This document shows, one piece after another, positions 33,755 to 42,490 of a stretch of DNA of 44,215 nt. The stretch comes from Candidatus Poribacteria bacterium. Lineage in GTDB: Bacteria; Poribacteria; WGA-4E; B28-G17. A program made the position numbers and the translations under genes. The stretch's first letter is position 1, and the number at the start of each line of letters is the position of its first letter. The notes beneath the pieces are model-generated. The model searched no databases and was not told the DNA's origin. It saw nothing but the letters and a program-made list of their open reading frames with translations. The DNA is taken from NCBI GenBank assembly GCA_021162805.1, contig JAGGXZ010000149.1, positions 1-44,215 on the forward strand, written 5' to 3'.

Positions 33755-34433
33755 AGTGATCGACACCATTATATCGCCCCGGTTGAAGGTTATTCAGAAA
33801 CGTAAGGGGCCGAAATTCGCCGTGGACGCCGTCCTGCTGGCACAATTCACAAAGGTGAGCTCGGGGGATAGAGTCGTCGACCTTGGAACGGGAACCGGAG
33901 TGATACCACTCATACTGGCCCATACGACTAAAGCCGGTCAGATCATCGGGGTGGAGATCCAGACTGAGCTGGCGGATATGGCCGGGAGAAGCGTTCTTCT
34001 AAACGGGTTACAGAAGAGGGTGGAGATAATCGAAGGGGACATCAGGAGGATAGCCGATATCCTACCCGCCGGCAGGTTCGATGTGGTCACCTGTAACCCG
34101 CCCCATAGATCCCCTGAAACGGGTAGAGTAAGCCCGAATCCGGCTATAGCCATATCGAGACACGAGATCTTAGGAAGGCTGGAGGATTTCGTCGCCGCCG
34201 CGGGATATCTGCTTAAGAACCGGGGACGGGCCGTTTTCGTCCATAGGCCTGAGCGACTTCCGGATCTGCTTGAGTTGTTCCGAAGGGAGGAAATCGCCCC
34301 CAAAAGGCTCAGATTCGTCCATCCCATGGCGAATCGCAACGCCGAGCTGCTGTTGTTGGAAGGGATCAAGAAGGCCGGCGAGGGAATGATCATCTTGCCC
34401 CCTCTTTTCCTATCCGATGAGGAGGGCTCATAA
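33729..34433 (+). CDS. TrmN6-like N6-adenine methyltransferase
   Basis: 234 residues. Class I SAM-dependent fold: VVDLGTGTGVIPLILA (SAM-binding motif I), IIGVEIQTELADMA (motif II acidic residue) and VVTCNPPHRSP. The NPPH replaces the usual NPPY/F of N6-adenine methyltransferases, but the upstream start (ISPRLKVIQKRKGPKFAVDA) and the end (AELLLLEGIKKAGEG) match the tRNA1(Val)-A37 methyltransferase (TrmN6/YfiC) group. The His may weaken or alter base stacking. It overlaps the TPR protein gene by 26 bases. Substrate by family only. Confidence 0.75.
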   Translation: MCVRVKEDEVIDTIISPRLKVIQKRKGPKFAVDAVLLAQFTKVSSGDRVVDLGTGTGVIPLILAHTTKAGQIIGVEIQTELADMAGRSVLLNGLQKRVEIIEGDIRRIADILPAGRFDVVTCNPPHRSPETGRVSPNPAIAISRHEILGRLEDFVAAAGYLLKNRGRAVFVHRPERLPDLLELFRREEIAPKRLRFVHPMANRNAELLLLEGIKKAGEGMIILPPLFLSDEEGS

Positions 34434-34437
34434 CCGC

Positions 34438-34466
34438 TTGACACCTTCTCGGGGGCTGGATATAAT
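34438..34466 (+). promoter_or_regulatory. Perfect consensus promoter TTGACA-N17-TATAAT
   Basis: TTGACA (34438-34443), a 17-bp spacer and TATAAT (34461-34466) match the sigma-70 consensus at all 12 positions, 43 bases before the GDSL hydrolase gene. It is the strongest promoter in the window. Confidence 0.85.
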
Positions 34467-34508
34467 CATCTGCCACCACCGCGGCAGGAAAGATCGGGAG
34501 GATACACC

Positions 34509-35150
34509 ATGAAGGAGATCAGAATAGTCGCATTCGGAGATTCCATCACCAACGCCTCGAATTTACCGGAGGAGCTTTCTTATAGGAAACTCGTCGAGCA
34601 TGAGCTGAGAAGGAAAACGGGGAGGGATGTTCGAGTGATAAACGCTGGAGTTAACAGCGATATAACCACGCTGGCGCTTCAGAGAATCGAGAGGGATGTG
34701 TTGAGCCATCGGCCGCATATCGTCACGGTGATGTTCGGCGTTAACGACGCCGGATTCTTCCGTCCTGACGGCCCGCCTGCCGATACACCCAGGGTCTCTG
34801 AGGAGGATTTCACGGGAAACCTGATTCAGATCGCCGAAAAGATAAGAGAAAGCGGAGCGATACCCGTGCTTGTCACTCCGCTTCCCATGTCGCCTAGCTA
34901 TCCGTTGGCCGACCTTCCGGCCTACCTGGAAAACGGGCTCAACTACCTTGTGGATAGATATGCCGATATCGTTCGATCGGTTGCCTCGATGATGCATCTC
35001 CCCCTGATCGACGCACATCGATATTTCAGCGATCATCGCGAAACACAGGAGTTCCTCCCCGATGGGATACATCCGGATAGGAGGGGACATGAGACCATAG
35101 CGAATCTGTTCACGCCGGTGCTCGCCGATCTGATAGCCCGTATGGGGTGA
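34509..35150 (+). CDS. SGNH/GDSL-family hydrolase
   Basis: 213 residues. All four SGNH blocks are present: VAFGDSITNAS with nucleophile Ser12, INAGVNSD (Gly), MFGVNDAGF (Asn) and LPDGIHPDRRGHETI (Asp-x-x-His). It is an esterase or lipase-like enzyme acting on acyl or acetyl esters, and no signal peptide is seen, so it is cytoplasmic. ATG 34509 follows GGGAGGATACACC. The radical SAM gene follows 6 bases downstream and is probably in the same transcript. Confidence 0.88.
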   Translation: MKEIRIVAFGDSITNASNLPEELSYRKLVEHELRRKTGRDVRVINAGVNSDITTLALQRIERDVLSHRPHIVTVMFGVNDAGFFRPDGPPADTPRVSEEDFTGNLIQIAEKIRESGAIPVLVTPLPMSPSYPLADLPAYLENGLNYLVDRYADIVRSVASMMHLPLIDAHRYFSDHRETQEFLPDGIHPDRRGHETIANLFTPVLADLIARMG

Positions 35151-35156
35151 TCCCGG

Positions 35157-36077
35157 ATGCGTGGGAGAAGATATCGATCGTTCAGCGCGTATCTCAAAGA
35201 ACAGTTTGGATGTAGGGTTCATAAAGTTACCGTGGATGCCGGCTTTACCTGTCCGAACAGGGACGGCACGCTGGGCCGAGGCGGATGCGTTTATTGCGAT
35301 AGCTTCGGATCGGGATCAGGAGCTCATTCCAAAGGTATAAGCGTGTCGGAGCAGGTGAAAGCGGGAATCGAGTGGGCGAGACGACGGTACAAGGCGAAGA
35401 AGTTCATAGTCTATTTTCAAGCCTTCACCAACACCTACGCCCCGATCGATAAGCTGAAGGAGATCTATGACGAGGGGATCGATCACCCCGATGTCATCGG
35501 TATATCCATAGGCACACGTCCCGATTGCGTGCCGGATCAGGTTCTGGATCTGATCCGGAGTTATGCCGAGAGGATGATGGTATGGCTCGAGCTCGGTCTG
35601 CAATCGGCGAACGTCGAGACCTTGCGCCGGATAAACAGAGGTCATGGCGTGGCCGAATTCGTGGATGCCGTTCTCAGGGCGAAGAGGTATAGGATCAACG
35701 TATGCGCTCACGTGATCATCGGGCTGCCCAGGGAAGGACCGGAGGACTTCGAGGAGACCGCCAATCTGCTGGCGGCGTTACAAATCGAGGGGGTCAAAAT
35801 TCACTCGCTTTACATACCCAAAGATAGCGCCCTTGCGCGGGATTATCTGGCCGGACACGTGAGACTGATGGATAGAGAGGAGTATGTGAGGTCAGTCTGT
35901 GACTTCCTGGAACTTCTTCCCCCACATACAGTTATACAGAGGCTCACAGGTGAGACCTCTGCTGACAGGCTCTTAGCCCCCGATTGGGTTTTGGATAAGC
36001 GCAGAACCATCGAGATGATAGAGGAGGAACTGGAAAGGAGGGGAAGCGCTCAGGGTTCAAGATGCAAATTTCTGTAA
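35157..36077 (+). CDS. YhcC-like (TIGR01212) radical SAM protein
   Basis: 306 residues. It begins SFSAYLKEQFGCRVHKVTVD and carries the [4Fe-4S] cysteines in TCPNRDGTLGRGGCVYC, the hallmark layout of the TIGR01212/YhcC group. Further motifs are VYFQAFTNTYAP, GISIGTRPDC, WLELGLQSAN and AHVIIGLPREG. The reaction is unknown; radical SAM chemistry on an RNA or protein target is likely. Its six-base distance to the GDSL gene suggests shared transcription. Confidence 0.88.
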   Translation: MRGRRYRSFSAYLKEQFGCRVHKVTVDAGFTCPNRDGTLGRGGCVYCDSFGSGSGAHSKGISVSEQVKAGIEWARRRYKAKKFIVYFQAFTNTYAPIDKLKEIYDEGIDHPDVIGISIGTRPDCVPDQVLDLIRSYAERMMVWLELGLQSANVETLRRINRGHGVAEFVDAVLRAKRYRINVCAHVIIGLPREGPEDFEETANLLAALQIEGVKIHSLYIPKDSALARDYLAGHVRLMDREEYVRSVCDFLELLPPHTVIQRLTGETSADRLLAPDWVLDKRRTIEMIEEELERRGSAQGSRCKFL

Positions 36078-36101
36078 TCCGTATCCCCTATATGTTATAA
36101 T
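36073..36101 (+). promoter_or_regulatory. trxA: Weak promoter TGTAAT-N17-TATAAT before trxA
   Basis: A good TATAAT (36096-36101) has only a weak -35 (TGTAAT, 36073-36078) at 17 bp, overlapping the stop of the radical SAM gene. The trxA start is 42 bases further. Confidence 0.4.
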
Positions 36102-36143
36102 CTTAGGCGTGTTTTCAACTTCTCGTTTTGAATGAGGTGTGAG

Positions 36144-36473
36144 ATGGCGCTCGGCAACATAACACATGTAACCAGCGATAACTTCGAACAGGAAGTGATT
36201 CAGTCGAATCTGCCCGTTCTGATCGATTTTTGGGCGGAATGGTGTGGACCGTGCCTTATGATCGCCCCGATAATCGAGCAAATCGCCCAGGAGTATGAGG
36301 GCAAACTCAAGGTGGGAAGGTTGAACGTGGACAAGGACGGCCCTCTGGCTATTCGATACGGGATACGGGGTATACCCACGTTGATACTCTTCAAGGGGGG
36401 TAAACCCGTCAGTCAGCTCGTCGGCGCCGCGCCTAAGAGCGAGATCAAGAGATGGCTTGACGAACAGATATGA
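36144..36473 (+). CDS. trxA: Thioredoxin
   Basis: 109 residues, normal size. The redox motif is W-C-G-P-C in FWAEWCGPC (Cys34, Cys37), followed by the cis-proline segment [14 protein letters not shown]. It reduces protein disulfides in the cytoplasm. ATG 36144 is placed 5 bases after GAGGT; an in-frame ATG at 36132 would include the Shine-Dalgarno itself. It lies 9 bases before a ferredoxin/ASKHA gene, so it may help keep that protein or its corrinoid partner reduced. Confidence 0.95.
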   Translation: MALGNITHVTSDNFEQEVIQSNLPVLIDFWAEWCGPCLMIAPIIEQIAQEYEGKLKVGRLNVDKDGPLAIRYGIRGIPTLILFKGGKPVSQLVGAAPKSEIKRWLDEQI

Positions 36474-36482
36474 GGCGTTGAG

Positions 36483-38354
36483 ATGAGATATAAAGTCACC
36501 TTCCAGCCGATGGGTAAGGCCGTCGATGTGGAGGAGGGAACGACGGTTATCGAGGCGGCCAAAATCATCGGCGTCATCATAGATTCCCCCTGCGCCGGCC
36601 GTGGGAGATGCGGCAAATGCAGGGTGATAGATCAGACCGGGAAAGGTCTCAGTCCCATAACGGATCAGGAGAAGAAACTTCTCTCACCACAGCTGTTAGC
36701 CAGGGGGTTCAGGCTTTCCTGTCTAGCGCGGGTTGTGGGCGACTGTGAGATTTTCGTACCGGCGGCCTCTCAGCTCGAAACCGGCAAGATCCTCACCTCC
36801 GGCCTTATACCTCTGGGAGCAGGTGAGATAAAACTCTCCCCAGCTGTCCGAAAGAGATTCGTCAGGGTCGAGAGACAAACCCTGCAGACACAAACATCCG
36901 ATCTGACCTCCCTCAAGATCGCCCTGAAGGCATCGGGGGAGAGGATGGAGGGGTTGAAAGCCGATCTGGAGGTGCTGAGAAGGTTGCCGGCCGTTCTGCG
37001 GGATTCCGATTTCGAAGTCACAGCCGTAATGAGGGGAGATGAGCTTATAGGGGTTGAGGTGGGAAATACTGAGAACAGGCTCTACGGGTTGGCCCTGGAC
37101 ATAGGCACCACCACCGTGGTCGGATCGCTCGTCAACTTGATCACCGGAGGGGAGGTCGCCGTTTCCTCGGAGATGAATCCACAGGCCGTCTACGGCGGGG
37201 ACGTGGTCTCCAGGCTGACCTACGCTATAGAACGGGAGGAGGGGCTGGACGCACTGAACGATAAGGTTGTGGGCGTGATAAACAAGATCGTGGACGAGCT
37301 TATAATCCTCTCAGGCGTAGATCGAGAGTCGATATACGATGTGACGGTGGTGGGCAATTCAGCGATGCATCACCTCTTCCTTAAGATCCCACCACATCAT
37401 CTCGCCGTTCTGCCCTATGTGCCGGCTGTGAGCGATCCGGTCGATGCACCCGCCTGGAAGCTGGGGATCAAAGTCAATGAAATGGCCAATGTGCATTACC
37501 TACCGAACGTGGCCGGGTTCGTCGGCGCGGACGCTGTGGGGGTGATCCTGGCGACCGGCTTGGGCAGGAGGAAGGGGTTAACCCTTGCGATAGACATCGG
37601 CACCAACGGGGAGGTGGTCCTCAGCAACGGTGAAAGAGTCATGGCCTGTTCCACCGCAGCTGGCCCCGCCTTCGAGGGCGCTAACATCACCCACGGAATG
37701 CGGGCCGCCCCCGGCGCCATAGAATCGTTCAGGATCAGGGAGAACGGTGAGATCGATATAAAGGTCATCGGCAACAACACGCCAGTTGGCATCTGTGGAT
37801 CGGGAATATTCGATATAGTCGCCGAACTGTTGAGAATCGGGGTGGTGGATAGCTCGGGCAGGATGAGAAAGCGCGAGGAGCTTGAGGGGAAACTGCCCGA
37901 AGCTCTGATTGAGAGGATCGTTGAGGATGAGACGCACGGGCTGAGCTTTAAGGTCGCACGTAACGAAGAGGATCAGATATTGATCACACAGGGAGATATC
38001 AGACAGGTGCAGCTAGCTAAAGGCGCCATACGGGCGGGGATAGAGGTGATAATGAAGGAGATGGGCGTTAAGGCCGAGGATCTGGACGAGGTGCTGATGG
38101 CAGGGGCATTTGGGAGCTACCTGCGTAAGGAGAGCGCCCTCAGAATTGGGATCATCCCGCCGGTACCTGAGGATAAGATCCATTTTATCGGCAACGCCGC
38201 CATGGTGGGCGCCAAGATGGCCCTTATCTCGGTCGATATGAGGGAGGAGGCTCGAAGGATCGCCAGATCGGTCCGATATGTACCTCTGGCCACCAATCCG
38301 GAATTCCAGACTTATTTCATGGAGGGGATGTTATTCGGGGCGTCCGAGATTTAA
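36483..38354 (+). CDS. Corrinoid-activating ferredoxin/ASKHA protein (RACo/DUF4445-like)
   Basis: 623 residues. An N-terminal [2Fe-2S] domain (about 1-95) carries CAGRGRCGKC and a fourth Cys in FRLSCLAR (Cys37, 43, 46, 80). A linker leads to an actin-like ATPase domain pair (about 195-620) with ALDIGTTTVVGS, VTVVGNSAMHHLFL, TLAIDIGTNGEVVLS and VGICGSGIFDIVAELL. This matches the reductive activators of corrinoid proteins (RACo, RamA-like, DUF4445), which use ATP to drive electrons to cobalamin. The corrinoid protein it would serve is not in the window; the URO-D family protein at 26914-27969 is a possible distant partner. Co-transcription with trxA is likely (9 bases apart). Confidence 0.85.
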   Translation: MRYKVTFQPMGKAVDVEEGTTVIEAAKIIGVIIDSPCAGRGRCGKCRVIDQTGKGLSPITDQEKKLLSPQLLARGFRLSCLARVVGDCEIFVPAASQLETGKILTSGLIPLGAGEIKLSPAVRKRFVRVERQTLQTQTSDLTSLKIALKASGERMEGLKADLEVLRRLPAVLRDSDFEVTAVMRGDELIGVEVGNTENRLYGLALDIGTTTVVGSLVNLITGGEVAVSSEMNPQAVYGGDVVSRLTYAIEREEGLDALNDKVVGVINKIVDELIILSGVDRESIYDVTVVGNSAMHHLFLKIPPHHLAVLPYVPAVSDPVDAPAWKLGIKVNEMANVHYLPNVAGFVGADAVGVILATGLGRRKGLTLAIDIGTNGEVVLSNGERVMACSTAAGPAFEGANITHGMRAAPGAIESFRIRENGEIDIKVIGNNTPVGICGSGIFDIVAELLRIGVVDSSGRMRKREELEGKLPEALIERIVEDETHGLSFKVARNEEDQILITQGDIRQVQLAKGAIRAGIEVIMKEMGVKAEDLDEVLMAGAFGSYLRKESALRIGIIPPVPEDKIHFIGNAAMVGAKMALISVDMREEARRIARSVRYVPLATNPEFQTYFMEGMLFGASEI

Positions 38355-38389
38355 CGCCCTGATGAACATGAAAACGGGAGGATTGGTAG

Positions 38390-40114
38390 ATGAAGTTAGT
38401 GATCGTAGGCGGTGGCGCTGGCGGCCCGACGGCAGCTGCTCGCGCAAGGCGATTGGACGAAAACGCCGAGATAGTGATGTTTGAGCGTGGTGAGCACGTC
38501 TCATACGGCCACTGTGGCCTTCCTTACTACATCGGGGGTGTGATAGAAAATAGAGAGGCCCTTCTGATCTCCACCCCGGAGAGGTTCAGGGAGAGATATC
38601 GGGTGGAGGCACGGGTGAAATCCGAGGTCAAGGCCATAATCACCGATGAGAAACAAGTCGAGGTTCTCGACCTCAGCACGGGACGGACATACCGCGAAAG
38701 CTACGACAAGCTCATACTCGCGACCGGAGCCAGCCCGATCAAACCGCCGCTGCCCGGGATCGACATGGACGAGATCTTCACGTTGCGAAACCTCACAGAT
38801 GCTGATAGGATCGTCCGGTTTATCGAGGAGAGAAAACCCCAAAGCGCTGTCGTCGTCGGGGGAGGGTTCATAGGGCTGGAGATGGCTGAAAATCTGAGAC
38901 GACGGGGATTGGATGTGACCGTGGTCGAGATGCTGGATCAGGTCATGCCGGTTCTGGATAAGGAGATGGCGGATACGCTGCATAGGACGCTGCTGATAAA
39001 CGGGGTCAACCTTGCCCTTTCAGATCCCGTGATGGCCTTTGAGGGCCGGAATGGAAAGGTGTTGGTCAAGTTGAAAAGCGGTAGGGAGATACCGTGTGAT
39101 ATGGTGATGCTCTCCATCGGCGTCAGGCCGAACGTTGAGCTCGCCAGATCCGCTGGGCTGGAGATGGGCGGGAGAGGTGGGATCAAGGTGGACGATTACC
39201 TCCGCACCTCCAACCCAGATATCTACGCCGTGGGAGATGCCGTGGAGACAAAACACGTGGTGACGGGTCAGCCGGTTTTGATGCCGCTCGCCGGTCCGGC
39301 CAATCGACAGGTGAGGATCGCCGCCGATAACGTCTTCGGCCGAAACGTCAAATACAGGGGGACATTGGGAACGAGCCTGGTGAAGGTCTTCGAGACGACG
39401 GCAGGGGCCACGGGAGTTAACGAGAAGACGCTCAAATCGCTGGGCATACCGTATGAGAAATCCTACATACATCCCTCCTCACACGCCGGCTACTATCCGG
39501 GGGCGGAGGGGATGGAGATGAAGCTTCTCTTCTCGCCGGAGGATGGACGCGTGCTTGGGGCACAGATCGTAGGGGGAGAGGGGGTGGACAAGCGGATCGA
39601 CGTGCTGGCCACGGCCATAATCGCCGGCATGAACGTGGAGGATCTGACATATCTGGAGATGGGATATGTGCCTCAATACGGATCGGCCAAAGATCCTGTT
39701 AACCTCGCAGGATACGTCGCCTCCAACATCCTCAAGGGCGATATGCCGGTAGCCCATTGGGAGGAATTGGACGAGCTGCAAAACAGCGGAGGACTCTTCC
39801 TGGACGTGAGGAGTGAGGATGAATATGCTGCCGAAGCGGTACCGGGCTCCGTAAACATATATCTGCACGATCTGCGGGATAGACTTGATGAGCTGCCCAA
39901 GGACAGGCCCATATATACCTACTGCGCCATCGGACTGAGAAGCTACATAGCGACGCGTATACTTCGCCAGCGTGGATTCGACGTCAAAAACATGAGCGGC
40001 GGTTTCAAGACATATAGGTGCGTCTGCCTGTACGACGGAGCAAAGACCAAACCTTCGAGTCTTTCCCCAGAGCTAATCTCCCCGAATGATAGGAAAGAAC
40101 AGCAGCACCTGTAG
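38390..40114 (+). CDS. CoA-disulfide-reductase-like flavoprotein with C-terminal rhodanese
   Basis: 574 residues. FAD/NAD(P)H pyridine-nucleotide-disulfide reductase: VIVGGGAGGPTAAARARRLD (FAD site), redox Cys42 in HCGLPYYIGG as in CoA-disulfide reductases, GGGFIGLEMAE (NAD site) and DIYAVGDAVE (second FAD motif). A dimerisation domain (about 330-455) follows, then a rhodanese domain (about 470-560): LFLDVRSEDEYAAEAVPGSV and active-site YCAIGLRS with Cys at about 512. CoADR-RHD proteins reduce CoA disulfides, persulfides or polysulfides. Here there is no TusA-like domain. It starts 35 bases after the corrinoid activator, with GGGAGGATTGGTAG upstream. The stop codon lies inside the palindrome at 40111. 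Confidence 0.88.
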   Translation: MKLVIVGGGAGGPTAAARARRLDENAEIVMFERGEHVSYGHCGLPYYIGGVIENREALLISTPERFRERYRVEARVKSEVKAIITDEKQVEVLDLSTGRTYRESYDKLILATGASPIKPPLPGIDMDEIFTLRNLTDADRIVRFIEERKPQSAVVVGGGFIGLEMAENLRRRGLDVTVVEMLDQVMPVLDKEMADTLHRTLLINGVNLALSDPVMAFEGRNGKVLVKLKSGREIPCDMVMLSIGVRPNVELARSAGLEMGGRGGIKVDDYLRTSNPDIYAVGDAVETKHVVTGQPVLMPLAGPANRQVRIAADNVFGRNVKYRGTLGTSLVKVFETTAGATGVNEKTLKSLGIPYEKSYIHPSSHAGYYPGAEGMEMKLLFSPEDGRVLGAQIVGGEGVDKRIDVLATAIIAGMNVEDLTYLEMGYVPQYGSAKDPVNLAGYVASNILKGDMPVAHWEELDELQNSGGLFLDVRSEDEYAAEAVPGSVNIYLHDLRDRLDELPKDRPIYTYCAIGLRSYIATRILRQRGFDVKNMSGGFKTYRCVCLYDGAKTKPSSLSPELISPNDRKEQQHL

Positions 40115-40136
40115 GGGCACAGGCTTGTGCCCCTAC
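40111..40136. repeat. GTAGGGGC palindrome supplying both stop codons of convergent genes
   Basis: Arms GTAGGGGCAC and GTGCCCCTAC form a perfect 10-bp stem (11 with the A-T of the loop). The first TAG (40112-40114) ends the flavoprotein gene; the mirror TAG (40133-40135 on the minus strand) ends the beta-helix gene. The hairpin could also end transcription from both sides. Relatives appear at 5231-5260 and possibly 18686-18714. Confidence 0.8.
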
Positions 40137-41065
40137 GGCGAAGAATTAATCTTCACCTCAGCCCATAGGAGCGTGATCTTATCCTCCTTTCTCAATCCCA
40201 TATCACCCAGCGGATCGTTCGTAAGCCACGGTTTGAAGAGCACCTTCCCCTCTATCGATTTGGGGGAAGGGCCTCCCGGATCGCCCCAGTAGTTTCCGAT
40301 CGCCGATATCGCCTTGGCACCCTGGTTATGGATGTGAACCTCGTTAGCGATAAGGGAATTTTCGCCGAAATCATCCTCAGAGCCGAGATTTGGTCTTGCG
40401 TCTATGCTCATAAGACCGTATCCGTTGCCCTTTATCAGATTACGGCGCAGGACGGGAGCGGAGTCCACACACTGAACCCCTATCTCGTTCCCGATGAACG
40501 AATTGCCTTTGATGAGCATAACCCCTCCACCGGAAAGTATGAGACCCGTCCCGCTGTCGGCGAGGATCGAGTCGGTTAAAAGCAAATCGCCGTAGGATAC
40601 CTGGACGCAGACGTTAAAGCTATCGGTTATACGGCAGTTGGAGATCTCGGCCGATCCGTTTGAGATCATCACGCCGTGATGAAAGCCGTTGATCTCCATA
40701 TCCTTTAAGGTGAGGGAGGAGTTCTGAGAGACGACTCCGCCATGGCTCTCGTCGGTGCCTCCGATCATCTTAAACCCCTCAACGGTAACCCACTTGGCGT
40801 CCACGATCTTGATCATCTCCTTCAATATCGGTTTGCCCTTGCCGATCAGATGTAGCTGCACGTTGGGTTTGAGGATCAAGATGGTCTCTCTATAGGTTCC
40901 AGGGGATACCAGGATCGAATCGCCGTCCCCGGCGGCCTCGACGGCGGCACGGATAGTGGGGAAATCGCCCGGCACGAGGATCTCACGTCCGGCTGATGGG
41001 GATGAGATCGAGATGGTGAAAATCGCCGCGCATAAAACTGTGCCTATGATGCCAACGATCCTCAT
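40133..41065 (-). CDS. Exported right-handed beta-helix protein (NosD-like)
   Basis: 310 residues from ATG 41065. A signal peptide (MRIVGIIGTVLCAAIFTISI, ending near SAG) precedes ILVPGDFPTIRAAVEAAGDGDSI, the opening typical of periplasmic copper-binding/NosD-type parallel beta-helix proteins. Rungs follow: NCRITDSFNV, NSFIGNEIG, IGNYWGDPGGPS. The role is unknown; such proteins bind or trim surface glycans. An upstream in-frame ATG at 41092 lies inside the repeat at 41088-41156 and is unlikely to be the start. Confidence 0.75.
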   Translation of the reverse strand: MRIVGIIGTVLCAAIFTISISSPSAGREILVPGDFPTIRAAVEAAGDGDSILVSPGTYRETILILKPNVQLHLIGKGKPILKEMIKIVDAKWVTVEGFKMIGGTDESHGGVVSQNSSLTLKDMEINGFHHGVMISNGSAEISNCRITDSFNVCVQVSYGDLLLTDSILADSGTGLILSGGGVMLIKGNSFIGNEIGVQCVDSAPVLRRNLIKGNGYGLMSIDARPNLGSEDDFGENSLIANEVHIHNQGAKAISAIGNYWGDPGGPSPKSIEGKVLFKPWLTNDPLGDMGLRKEDKITLLWAEVKINSSP

Positions 41066-41087
41066 GAGCGATTCACTTCGAAAAAGC

Positions 41088-41156
41088 GTCATTTATAGTC
41101 ACTTGTGGTCATTTATGGTCGTTTGTAGCCATTTTAAATGACAGCGAAGCCAGATG
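41088..41156. repeat. GTCATTTRTR element, copy 3 with 10-bp periodic units
   Basis: Five consecutive 10-bp units starting GTC or GCC (GTCATTTATA, GTCACTTGTG, GTCATTTATG, GTCGTTTGTA, GCCATTTTAA) lead into the shared AATGACAGCGAAGCC core. Ten-base phasing puts each GTC on the same face of the DNA helix. The remaining 154 bases up to the next gene end (41310) show no gene. Confidence 0.65.
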
Positions 41157-41310
41157 ATCTATCATGCGCCTCAGGTAAATCGTCCACCGTCCATCGTCCG
41201 CGGTCTGCAGTAAAAATATCGGCGGACAGCCGACTACGGACGTTTCAATGACAGCGAGTGACCAAACCGCAGGGGGCAGATAATCAGTCAGAGCGTTTAT
41301 CCCCTCCAAA

Positions 41311-42474
41311 CTACTCTGAGGATGATCGGGCCTCGAGAAGAGGTCTGACGTATTCGGGGGAGTAACGCGTCGCCCTGTAAATCCCATATGTCCCTTTAAC
41401 CCTGAATGGGCTTTTATACTCCCAAACGGTCTCCCCATCCCGTGTTACCTCGAAGAGCCTTCCCCGTCCCCCCTCACAGATAAATATGTTACCGTTTGGG
41501 AGCAACTGTGCGCCCGAGATATAGGCGCTGAAGAAGCTCTCAGGCGGCGTCGCCTTATACTGCCACACGATCCTCTCCTCGATAGGATCGAGTTCGATGA
41601 TCCTCGACCATCCCCGTCTGGTGCCGTTATCGAATATGAGTATATGGCCGTTGGGGAGCATCGTCGGCTTATGTTGTCCATCCAGCTCGCCCGTCCCCCA
41701 CGCCCAGACGATCCGGCCCGTATCCCTGTCTATCACGCCTATGATGTCGAGGCTCCTATAGCTGAACAGGATGTTTCCCTTTCGGAATCTTCCGTCTCTC
41801 CTGCCCGATGGATTTTCGGGGATCGATTCACATGTATTGTTGTGTGCCCAGTCGAACGTGAAATCCTTTCGGATCCTCTCCTCCACCTTTGGCCATCTAT
41901 CGCCCAACAGCTCCTTAAGCTCCTCGATGTGATCCTCTCCGTGCCACTCCCACACCAGATTCTTGCTACGGGTGATCTCTATCATGTAAGGGCATCTCTT
42001 CAGCTCAGGTCCCAGCTCCGGCACCATCTTATCCATGATGCAATGGATCAGGATGTTGCCGTTATCCAACACTCTAAAATCGTGATCTATGCGGCAGTGG
42101 TAGTACCACACCACGTTGCTCTCCGGATCGATCTCCCTCAGCCCTGCTTTCGAGATATCGGATCTGTCGCGGGTTGAGTAGAGCAGATTTCCGTTGGGCA
42201 GGAGCTCAAGGAGCTGGACTGCCGTCTTGGCCGTCCACTCATGGACTACCTTTCCTCTCATATCGATCAGATACATATGAGCCACTCCACCGGGGCCCAC
42301 CCGCGGGTCCTCATAGGTATGGCAGAACAGGGTATATCCGTTAAAAGCCTTCTCGGGTTTGTATATGGTAACCCCTCTTTCCTCCGTCCGGCTCTGTCCC
42401 CAGCAGAGGTTGAGCCCTATGACGGGCATAGCGGCCGTCACCATCAGAGCCAGATAACCGCCCATCAACTTCAT
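41311..42474 (-). CDS. Exported arylsulfotransferase-like beta-propeller protein
   Basis: 387 residues. A signal-like N-terminus (YLALMVTAAMPVIGLNLCWG) precedes repeats of the arylsulfotransferase (ASST) type propeller: NGYTLFCHTYED, GKVVHEWTAKTAVQLLELLP, PNGNLLYSTRDRS, NLVWEWHGEDH, FDWAHNNTCESIPENP, GHILIFDNGTRRGWSRIIEL, GNIFICEGGRGRLFEV. PAPS-independent sulfotransferases use a catalytic His in such a propeller; FDWAHNN resembles that site, but activity is not certain. It is preceded by AGGAGGAGAAA. The upstream region holds the 22-nt motif shared with 5065-5086. Confidence 0.75.
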   Translation of the reverse strand: MKLMGGYLALMVTAAMPVIGLNLCWGQSRTEERGVTIYKPEKAFNGYTLFCHTYEDPRVGPGGVAHMYLIDMRGKVVHEWTAKTAVQLLELLPNGNLLYSTRDRSDISKAGLREIDPESNVVWYYHCRIDHDFRVLDNGNILIHCIMDKMVPELGPELKRCPYMIEITRSKNLVWEWHGEDHIEELKELLGDRWPKVEERIRKDFTFDWAHNNTCESIPENPSGRRDGRFRKGNILFSYRSLDIIGVIDRDTGRIVWAWGTGELDGQHKPTMLPNGHILIFDNGTRRGWSRIIELDPIEERIVWQYKATPPESFFSAYISGAQLLPNGNIFICEGGRGRLFEVTRDGETVWEYKSPFRVKGTYGIYRATRYSPEYVRPLLEARSSSE

Positions 42475-42490
42475 TTTCTCCTCCTGATAT

